DNA from: Candidatus Bathyarchaeota archaeon
GTDB lineage: Archaea; Thermoproteota; Bathyarchaeia; Hecatellales; Hecatellaceae
Assembly: GCA_030669485.1 (NCBI GenBank)
Contig: DAOVDL010000014.1
Coordinates: forward strand, 1 to 9,388
Direction of reading: 5' to 3'
Length of the DNA: 9,388 nt
Shown here in pieces: positions 1 through 4,863 of this stretch. Below the pieces are notes generated by a model that did no database searches, was not told the origin of the DNA, and saw only the letters and a list, made by a program, of their open reading frames with translations. Both the position numbers and the translations under genes were made by a program. The number at the start of each line of letters is the position of its first letter. The stretch's first letter is position 1.

Positions 1-461
1 TTTAAACCCATCTCTCTACCCATGACGGGAAGACATCTATATAGGCGAGAGAGGTTGATGCTCTTTCCAATCCTTATCGTAGTCTCCAAGTAGCCGGGTT
101 GCTCCATCAACTCCGAAGCCCAGATGTATCTAACCTTGTTAGGTGTAAGACCTATGGATGAGAAGCCTTGAATGAAGTATTCACCGCAGAACCGAATATC
201 ATCTATATTCCCGCCCAACTTATTGTTTATCCAAGCATGCCAGTCTGCTAAGAAAATAGTGAAGTTGAAGCCCGCGTTGACAAGATCTAAGATCTTATAT
301 CCGCAGAGAAGCCCCGTTCCTAGATGCATCATACCAGAAGGTTCAAACCCCCAGTAAGCGCGGGGGTGATCCTCTGTCTCTAAGAGGTTTCGAAGCTCAT
401 CGGGGGTCACCGTCTCATCTAAGTTCTCTGTTACAAGTCGATATCTCTCTGTGACATCCAA
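1..461 (-). CDS. tyrS: Tyrosyl-tRNA synthetase, N-terminal 153 residues (runs off left edge)
   Basis: Cytoplasmic class I synthetase that charges tRNA-Tyr with tyrosine. I translated the minus strand by hand. The frame stays open from a TTG at 461 to the window edge, and an in-frame TGA lies seven codons upstream of that TTG, so the start is well bounded. The TTG has a GGAGG ribosome binding site (471-475) 9 nt ahead. Visible family features are GFEPSG (residues 38-43), the HIGH-type signature as HLGT (46-49), FLADWHAW (70-77) in the tyrosine/ATP pocket region, and the stretch around YIWASEL (112-118), typical of archaeal TyrRS. The last residue of the HIGH signature is Thr rather than His. 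The KMSKS half and the anticodon-binding domain lie outside the window. It follows pheS-pheT and a structured RNA on the same strand. The family call is firm, and the TTG start is strongly supported. Confidence 0.93.
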   Translation of the reverse strand, partial: MDVTERYRLVTENLDETVTPDELRNLLETEDHPRAYWGFEPSGMMHLGTGLLCGYKILDLVNAGFNFTIFLADWHAWINNKLGGNIDDIRFCGEYFIQGFSSIGLTPNKVRYIWASELMEQPGYLETTIRIGKSINLSRLYRCLPVMGREMGL

Positions 462-470
462 GCGGTACAG

Positions 471-480
471 CCTCCACCTT
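471..480 (-). promoter_or_regulatory. Shine-Dalgarno site deciding the TTG start of tyrS
   Basis: On the minus strand the sequence AAGGTGGAGG ends 9 nt before the TTG at 461. Its GGAGG core matches the archaeal anti-SD. No ATG or GTG lies in frame between the upstream TGA stop and this TTG, so the site effectively fixes a TTG start. Confidence 0.7.
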
Positions 481-524
481 CACAGCATTATTGATCTGAA
501 CAGTCTTTCATAGTCGTACTGATT

Positions 525-537
525 CCTCATAAATCTT
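525..537 (-). promoter_or_regulatory. Possible TATA box for tyrS
   Basis: Minus-strand AAGATTTATGAGG resembles a weak archaeal TATA box. It lies about 65 bp upstream of the tyrS TTG and would give a start site near 505. It is much weaker than the box in front of the upstream RNA, so tyrS could instead be reached by readthrough from that RNA or from pheST. Confidence 0.3.
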
Positions 538-565
538 GGCTAAAAGCAATGTCCGAAAGTGGATT

Positions 566-589
566 GGGGTAGCTGAAGACAGCTACCCC
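566..589 (-). other. Perfect 10-bp hairpin with 4-nt loop at the 3' end of the candidate RNA
   Basis: Minus strand GGGGTAGCTG, loop TCTT, then CAGCTACCCC. It is a perfect G/C-rich stem. No T-run follows directly; the nearest is CTTTTA about 20 nt further on (541-546). It is therefore not a standard intrinsic terminator, and more likely a 3' boundary or protective stem of the RNA. Because it is palindromic it could also act on the plus strand. Confidence 0.65.
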
Positions 590-799
590 CTAGTTTCAAA
601 GGAGGACTTGATGTCGCCACGCATAACTAACACTCAGCCTCATCGTTGGGCTAACGCTCACCTAAGCTGAGCTCTCTCATTACGGGCTTTTGAGATCCTC
701 CCTTGCCGCCACCGTTCTGTCCCGCGGCTGGGTTTATCCTCCTTCATCGGCAGCACCCAGACGGGCACTCACTAGGTTGGATCCTATCCCGCGGATTTT
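566..799 (-). ncRNA. Candidate structured RNA between pheT and tyrS, unidentified
   Basis: No convincing protein frame covers 481-864. On the minus strand a strong TATA box at 818-830 predicts transcription from about 799. The following sequence can form many mutually compatible helices, positions given on the plus strand. The outer closing helix is 771-775 with 590-594. Next is a long-range helix of 8 Watson-Crick pairs (737-744 with 599-606), extendable by G-U pairs. The enclosed hairpins are 705-709/724-728, 675-679/691-695, 656-660/668-672 and 634-639/649-654. A 6-bp hairpin with tetraloop occupies 753-768. A perfect 10-bp hairpin with a four-base loop (566-575/580-589) ends the set and could stack directly on the outer helix. 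I looked for the hallmarks of RNase P RNA, SRP RNA, rRNA, tRNA and common riboswitches and found none convincing. It could be a free small RNA or a long leader of tyrS. The structure was found by eye, so individual short helices are less sure than the whole. Confidence 0.5.
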
Positions 800-817
800 T
801 CGGACGATGGTTTCGGC

Positions 818-830
818 CAATATATATTTC
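818..830 (-). promoter_or_regulatory. Strong archaeal TATA box for the candidate RNA
   Basis: Minus strand GAAATATATATTG, 35 bp after the pheT stop codon. The long A/T core is one of the best TATA-like boxes in the window. Transcription would start near 799, right where the predicted RNA structure begins. A dedicated promoter this close behind pheT argues that the downstream stretch is an independent transcription unit and not just an operon spacer. A short T-run (CTCTTTTG, 843-850) after the pheT stop could end the pheST transcript. Confidence 0.55.
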
Positions 831-864
831 TTAACACTATAACAAAAGAGTTGCTAAGGCAGGT

Positions 865-2538
865 TCAACCTAACTTGGCTTTGAGAATGGGGGTTAGGTT
901 CACCTCTAGTGCTGTCACGGGGTTTGGTATCCCGTAATTCGATAGTACCTCGGGGTGAACTTCGCCAAGTATTGCTATCTCTTCGTTGCCTATCCGGATA
1001 TGGGCGGTTCTGCCTAGGATGAAGCTGGGATGTTCTCTACTCTTGGTCTCCCAGCTATCCAATCCTAGGTTCTGGAGTAGCCCATAGACAGTGGCCTGTA
1101 TTGTCTCGTAGCTAGATTTATGGTCGCAGATAGCTGCTGCAACCTTAGATTCTGTCCTTGTCTTCGTTTCGGTTTCTTCATCTAGAAGGATAGTGTCCCC
1201 ACACTCGAAGACATGTTGGGGATAATCGACATGGGTATTGTAGGAGAGAAACGTGAGGAGACTGGGCAGGAGCCAAGTGCGGGCTACGGAAAACTCACTT
1301 GTTCGGGGATTCACGATCTCAACCATCTTGTGACTGTTTTCTAATCTCATCTTCTGAGTTTGGTTCTCCCTACTCGTCAGAATGTAGTTCGCGACCTCTT
1401 GAAAGCCGAAGCCGACCATCAGTTCCCTCACCTTCCGAGTGAAGGCAATCTCAGGAAGCTCTCTGCCAGATGTAACGGTCTGAGGTAGTTGAGGCTCTAT
1501 TCGATCGTACCCGTAACCTAAAACAACATCCTCAATCAAGTCTACAGGATGAATTATGTCACACCTATAGGGGGGCACCAAGATCTCAAGGCGCCGTTTA
1601 CTTCGTCTCCCAACGCCCATTCTTACCTTCTTAATTAGTTGGATCACACCATCAGAATCTATGTTCAGCCCTGAAAGCGTTTTTATGGAGTCTATATCCA
1701 ACCGAACTCTCCTCGGGTTAAGCGTGGCTGTTAGGGTTCTTCGGTTGGGATACTGAATTTCCACGCTTTCAAGTGTTGCCTTCCGTTCAGCGGTTGCAGT
1801 GGTTATTATGTTGACCACCTCGTTGACGAGGTACTCCTCCGTGCCCGTTACGTCAACGAAGAGATTTCGAGTTTGAGCAGTGACCTTTGTCTCTTCGCTG
1901 TTAATTATTGGGGGCATTGAGAGAACTTTTCCCTTGACATCTATCAGCATAGGGTAACGGGGAAGATCCCTGATTATGTGGGCGTAATCTCTTCCCTTCT
2001 CCGTCTCGGTGAGAATCTCTTTTGCAGTCATAGGTCTTGTCTCACCAAGGGAGGTGAACTTTATCTCGTTAGGCTTTAAGGCAGTGAACGTGAAAGGTGC
2101 CTCTACAGAGTCTAGGTTGTAGATACCGATGGAGGCTTTACGCCGCCTACGTCCCAGCGTCTCATGTATCTTCTCTTGGAGTTGCATAAGCTGGGCCACA
2201 AAGGCATCAGTCAACTTCACATTTCGGAGAACTACGCAGGCTATGTAGGGGCGTATGCGTTGAGTGTGAGCTGTGACTCTTACGGTAATTCTTCTCTTTC
2301 TGACGTTGAACCTTGGGTAGCCAACCTCTATACCGAGGAAGCCTCTGAGGGCGCGGGCTATCCCTTCAGTGGAGAAGAGGTCAGGTCTATCGGGAGTTAC
2401 CTCTACAGTTATCTCGCCGTCTTTGATGGATTTGACCTCACATTTTATCAGCGGTAACGCATACTCCAGCCTCTTGAGGGAAATCTTCCTCTTCATTAAC
2501 TGGCATAGATCCCCATGGTCTAGGGTGACTGTTGGCAT
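865..2538 (-). CDS. pheT: Phenylalanyl-tRNA synthetase beta subunit, archaeal type
   Basis: Beta subunit of the alpha2-beta2 PheRS that charges tRNA-Phe in the cytoplasm. It supports tRNA binding and editing. The 557 residues match the usual ~550 of archaeal/eukaryotic beta subunits, which lack the bacterial N-terminal EMAP-like domain. Seen in order: N-terminal B1-like region with VTPDRPDLFSTEGIARA (47-63); the B3/B4 editing region, roughly 90-255; the B5 domain, roughly 270-350, with VPPYRCDIIHPVDLIEDV (321-338) and GYGYDRI (341-347); and a degenerate class II synthetase core to the C-terminus with NPRTSEFSVAR (410-420) and HPSFILGR (503-510). I chose the ATG at 2538, 7 bp after the pheS stop, because archaeal PheT normally begins with MP-V-T. 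A TTG at 2568 would add ten Ser/Gly-rich residues encoded inside pheS. GGAGG (2552-2556), inside the last pheS codons, lies 13 nt ahead, suggesting coupled translation. Confidence 0.97.
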   Translation of the reverse strand: MPTVTLDHGDLCQLMKRKISLKRLEYALPLIKCEVKSIKDGEITVEVTPDRPDLFSTEGIARALRGFLGIEVGYPRFNVRKRRITVRVTAHTQRIRPYIACVVLRNVKLTDAFVAQLMQLQEKIHETLGRRRRKASIGIYNLDSVEAPFTFTALKPNEIKFTSLGETRPMTAKEILTETEKGRDYAHIIRDLPRYPMLIDVKGKVLSMPPIINSEETKVTAQTRNLFVDVTGTEEYLVNEVVNIITTATAERKATLESVEIQYPNRRTLTATLNPRRVRLDIDSIKTLSGLNIDSDGVIQLIKKVRMGVGRRSKRRLEILVPPYRCDIIHPVDLIEDVVLGYGYDRIEPQLPQTVTSGRELPEIAFTRKVRELMVGFGFQEVANYILTSRENQTQKMRLENSHKMVEIVNPRTSEFSVARTWLLPSLLTFLSYNTHVDYPQHVFECGDTILLDEETETKTRTESKVAAAICDHKSSYETIQATVYGLLQNLGLDSWETKSREHPSFILGRTAHIRIGNEEIAILGEVHPEVLSNYGIPNPVTALEVNLTPILKAKLG

Positions 2539-2545
2539 CCTTCCT

Positions 2546-4051
2546 TCACCGCCTCCTGATGTAGTCAAGCCGATGTGAATGAAGCTCTCTTATGTCGTCG
2601 ATGCTGAGGCAGGCCATCGCTAGGCGATCTATACCTATTCCCCAAGCTGCCACGGGGTATTTAACGCCAAGAGGTTGAGTTACCTCTGGCCTGAACATTC
2701 CAGCTCCGACGAACTCCATCCAACCTATTTGGGGATGTTTCACGAAGGATTCAACGCTGGGTTCCGTAAAGGGAAAATAGCCAGGTCTGAAGATAACCTT
2801 GCCAAGTTCTAGTGCTTTGGAGATCTCGCTCAGGAATCCAAGGAGATGACGAAATGTCAGTTTTTCATCCATAACTATACCCTCCAGCTGGTTGAACTCT
2901 ATTGCATGTTTGGAGTCAAGGACATCGGGGCGGAAGACCTTTGAGAGGCAGAACATCTTTACTGGTGGCTTCTTGTGGGTTGAGAGATACCGCACGGAAA
3001 CAGATGTTGTCTGCGATCTCAGAATTAACCTTTTAGCTCTCTCTATGTCCCAGTGGTAACGCCAACCCAAGGAACCCGTTGTCCACCCGTTCTCATGCGC
3101 CCTCTTTATCCGCTCTGCCAGCGGCTTGTCACAGATTTTGCCTTTACTCGGTGACTTGAGCTGGTAGCTGTCATGGATCTCCCGTGCAGGGTGATCCTGA
3201 GGCTGAAATAAGGCGTCGAAGTTCCAGAGCTCCATTTCCACATAAGGTCCCTTCGCCTCGGTGAAGCCAAGGGAGAGTAATATACGCCTGACTTCGTCGA
3301 GGAACTCTAAATAGAAATGTTTTTTCCCGGGATAAAGGGGATGTGGCGTTGCAGTTACATCATACTTACATAGTTTCACTTCACGCCATCTTCCAGAGAT
3401 TATGAGTTCACTTGTGAGAGCGGTAACTTCACCTTCAGGCTTGATGCCCCGTTGAAGCTGTTCCAACCCAGCGTCTGTTAGTCTTATTGTTCTCACAGTC
3501 AAAGGTTTCTCGGTGATGAGCTTTCTACGCCTCAGCTCCCTCGCGGCCTCAAGTTGGTTTGGTGCAAGTTCCCCTGAAGATGCCTCGCCCCTTTCACCTA
3601 GCTGCTTTAGAAGTAATTCGTCCACTCCTTGGGGTGGATGTATCTTGGCCTTGAGGGAGAGTGTCTTTCCCCTCTTTTGAAGTTCACCCCAACTTTTCTT
3701 GACTACCCAACCTAAAGCTATGTTGGTGGTCTCTGGTGGTATGGCTGAAGCCTCCTTAACTTTTTCCACAAGAGCTTCACCTCCAAGAGACAGAACGGCC
3801 GCTATCAGTCGACGTTCGGGCACTCCATCCTTCATGTAGCGGTGACCTTCCTCCGTTAGCTGGAAGAGGCTTCTCCGTTGCTCTGAGGTTTCAACTAGGC
3901 TGTTTAGCTTCAAAACCATAATGCCTTTCATGATAGCAGAGTGATCCAGGCCTGTGGCTTGGATCAGGTCATCAACAGTTGCATATCCGCTCTTATGTTC
4001 CAGAGCTTTCAGAATCTCGAATTGAACATTCTTTCTCCTCGATGCTTCCAA
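2546..4051 (-). CDS. pheS: Phenylalanyl-tRNA synthetase alpha subunit, archaeal type
   Basis: Catalytic alpha subunit of PheRS, which activates phenylalanine and transfers it to tRNA-Phe. It has 501 residues, the length expected for archaea. The N-terminal ~205 residues look like winged-helix units: one at roughly 8-75, another at roughly 145-205 ending in LTDAGLEQL. Such folds bind tRNA in this family. The class II core follows with HPLYPGKKHF (237-246), FQPQDHPAR (282-290), LRSQTTSVSVRYL (344-356), motif 2 around KVFRPDVLDSKHAIEFNQLEG (371-391, key Arg and Glu present), WMEFVGAGMFRPEV (444-457) and motif 3 GIGIDRLAM (471-479). The start codon is TTG, with no clear SD ahead. A TATA box 35-50 bp upstream would give a leader of about 15 nt or less, consistent with nearly leaderless translation. 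The next in-frame ATG (residue 41) would cut into the first helix unit. First gene of the pheST operon. Confidence 0.97.
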   Translation of the reverse strand: MEASRRKNVQFEILKALEHKSGYATVDDLIQATGLDHSAIMKGIMVLKLNSLVETSEQRRSLFQLTEEGHRYMKDGVPERRLIAAVLSLGGEALVEKVKEASAIPPETTNIALGWVVKKSWGELQKRGKTLSLKAKIHPPQGVDELLLKQLGERGEASSGELAPNQLEAARELRRRKLITEKPLTVRTIRLTDAGLEQLQRGIKPEGEVTALTSELIISGRWREVKLCKYDVTATPHPLYPGKKHFYLEFLDEVRRILLSLGFTEAKGPYVEMELWNFDALFQPQDHPAREIHDSYQLKSPSKGKICDKPLAERIKRAHENGWTTGSLGWRYHWDIERAKRLILRSQTTSVSVRYLSTHKKPPVKMFCLSKVFRPDVLDSKHAIEFNQLEGIVMDEKLTFRHLLGFLSEISKALELGKVIFRPGYFPFTEPSVESFVKHPQIGWMEFVGAGMFRPEVTQPLGVKYPVAAWGIGIDRLAMACLSIDDIRELHSHRLDYIRRR

Positions 4052-4084
4052 CCAAACCGACCTTAGGACAGTATTCTCAAGAGA

Positions 4085-4099
4085 TAAGCCTATAAGCGT
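4085..4099 (-). promoter_or_regulatory. Probable TATA box of the pheST operon
   Basis: Minus strand GCTTATAGGCTTATC, just past the stop codon of the small upstream gene. It predicts transcription from about 4065, only ~14 nt before the pheS TTG. The very short leader fits the absence of an SD in front of pheS. Confidence 0.4.
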
Positions 4100-4476
4100 T
4101 ACCTGGAATTACGGCTTCCTTGAAGATCCTGGAAACTAGGTGGACTTATCACTCCAGCCTCAACCAGCTTCAGAACTGCGTTGATTGATGCCTCTCCGGA
4201 GAGCTTACCAGTGTCACCAATCGTGTGCTCCCATCTAAGTTTCGTAGATCCAGTCTTAGAGTTATAGGTGGCGCCTATAACATTCACCGCTCTTACAAAT
4301 TGAACTTCATGTAGAGTCTGGAGGGTAACTTTATCCTTTGCCTCTGTGTAAATAAGGCCTTGCTCCCCAAGCCGTTCGGGAAAGATCTCTTCGTCATCAA
4401 AGTACTCTGTAGGCATAAAGGATCTGCAGCAACTGAGGATTAGAAATTTCCTCAGAGCCTTAAGGGAGCAACGCAT
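4099..4476 (-). CDS. Hypothetical small protein, family not recognised
   Basis: Open frame of 125 codons from ATG 4476 to TAA at 4099. I do not recognise the family. The first ~20 residues are basic and hydrophobic with two adjacent cysteines (KFLILSCCRSF), followed by an acidic patch EYFDDEEIFPE. After that comes a mixed, soluble-looking stretch containing FVRAVNVIGATYN, LRWEHTIGDTGKLSG and INAVLKLVEAGV. The composition looks like real protein, and no gene on the opposite strand explains it as a shadow. The frame stays open upstream to a TTG at 4548, which would give 149 residues. I prefer 4476 because a TATA box (4515-4528) lies inside that extension at the right distance for a start site near 4497. 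A second ATG at 4506 is also possible. None has a good SD. It sits between a small membrane-protein gene and pheS on the same strand. Confidence 0.5.
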   Translation of the reverse strand: MRCSLKALRKFLILSCCRSFMPTEYFDDEEIFPERLGEQGLIYTEAKDKVTLQTLHEVQFVRAVNVIGATYNSKTGSTKLRWEHTIGDTGKLSGEASINAVLKLVEAGVISPPSFQDLQGSRNSR

Positions 4477-4514
4477 TTTGATTGAAGACGAGATTTCTTC
4501 CCCCATTGCGGTGT

Positions 4515-4528
4515 TGAGCTTTAAATTA
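4515..4528 (-). promoter_or_regulatory. TATA box for the small hypothetical gene
   Basis: Minus strand ATTAATTTAAAGCT, with TTTAAA at 4520-4525. It predicts transcription near 4497, about 20 nt before the ATG at 4476. Another A/T stretch (TTAGACATAAATACC, about 4557-4571) lies further up and could serve a start at the TTG 4548. Confidence 0.4.
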
Positions 4529-4581
4529 ATATGTATCGATCTCACCAATGCCGCTGGGGTATTTATGTCTAAACTTGAAGA

Positions 4582-4761
4582 TCAGAGGATAAACATGAAG
4601 AGGCCGATAACTGTACCTATGGCGACAAGGATTATAAAATAGATGGCAATGAGGATCTTAGCTGTGACTTCTCTGACACGTGAGAGTATGAATGAATAGG
4701 AGACTAGAATGCTGATGATGATTGCTAGAACTGTGAAGAAGAAATGGATGCCTAACTCCAT
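4582..4761 (-). CDS. Small two-helix membrane protein, unknown function
   Basis: A 59-residue frame found by reading the minus strand, ATG at 4761 to TGA at 4582. It begins MELGIHFFFTVLAIIISILV, so the first membrane helix spans about residues 5-26. A short basic loop SRVREVTAK (27-35) follows, then a second helix of about 36-58 rich in Ile, Val and Leu. The last residues are hydrophobic, so the protein ends inside or at the membrane face. The loop carries net positive charge, so by the positive-inside rule it should face the cytoplasm with both ends outside. A TATA box (4777-4786) lies only about 20 bp before the ATG, predicting a leaderless mRNA. This explains the lack of an SD. I do not recognise a family. 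Such short membrane proteins are easily missed by gene callers. It is divergent from trpS. Confidence 0.55.
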   Translation of the reverse strand: MELGIHFFFTVLAIIISILVSYSFILSRVREVTAKILIAIYFIILVAIGTVIGLFMFIL

Positions 4762-4776
4762 GCCCGTTGATCACCT

Positions 4777-4786
4777 AATATAAAGC
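4777..4786 (-). promoter_or_regulatory. TATA box for the small membrane-protein gene (leaderless start)
   Basis: Minus strand CTTTATATTA, centred about 20 bp before the ATG at 4761. Transcription should begin at or within a few bases of the ATG, giving a leaderless message, a common archaeal arrangement. It lies back to back with the trpS promoter. Confidence 0.45.
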
Positions 4787-4798
4787 ACAACATCCACA

Positions 4799-4808
4799 AC
4801 TTTTATGC
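4799..4808 (+). promoter_or_regulatory. Probable TATA box of trpS
   Basis: Plus strand ACTTTTATGC, predicting a start site near 4829 and a leader of about 35 nt that contains the trpS ribosome binding site. The A/T stretch at 4777-4786 is an alternative, but it is better placed for the divergent gene. Confidence 0.4.
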
Positions 4809-4812
4809 CTTA

Positions 4813-4827
4813 ACTTCAATAAGAAGT
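4813..4827 (+). promoter_or_regulatory. Candidate operator: perfect inverted repeat at the trpS promoter
   Basis: ACTTC-AATAA-GAAGT is a perfect 5-bp inverted repeat with a 5-bp spacer, half-site centres 10 bp apart (one helical turn). It lies between the likely trpS TATA box and the predicted start site, where archaeal repressors block RNA polymerase. Short repeats of this kind also occur by chance and no bound protein can be named. Confidence 0.3.
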
Positions 4828-4863
4828 GATGAAAGGCTTGTTGGGAACGGAGGCAGCAGAGGC

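Noticed and set aside
172..357. Plus-strand 61-codon frame
   Set aside because: Antisense shadow of tyrS, whose minus-strand translation matches a known family throughout.
566..589. Intrinsic terminator
   Set aside because: The stem is perfect but is not followed by a T-run; the nearest short T-tract is about 20 nt away.
566..799. RNase P RNA as the identity of the structured RNA
   Set aside because: A few short strings look similar on the minus strand (ACAGAA followed by GGCAAGGG). However, the conserved GAGGAAAGUCC-type 5' element, its 3' partner and the GUAAGAGC element are missing, and the long-range helix is nested, not pseudoknotted as P2/P4 would be.
566..799. SRP (7S) RNA
   Set aside because: No S-domain GGAAG-type tetraloop or asymmetric-loop AGCA signature and no UGUAA-type Alu motif in a suitable context.
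481..864. Bacterial-type T-box leader in front of tyrS
   Set aside because: No T-box sequence, no specifier loop that I can place, and the genome is archaeal, where T-boxes are not known.
2539..2568. TTG at 2568 as pheT start
   Set aside because: It would add ten Ser/Gly-rich residues encoded within pheS. The ATG at 2538 matches the usual N-terminus of archaeal PheT.
2164..2578. Two plus-strand frames inside the pheT region
   Set aside because: Both lie antisense to the conserved pheT/pheS coding sequence and show no family features.
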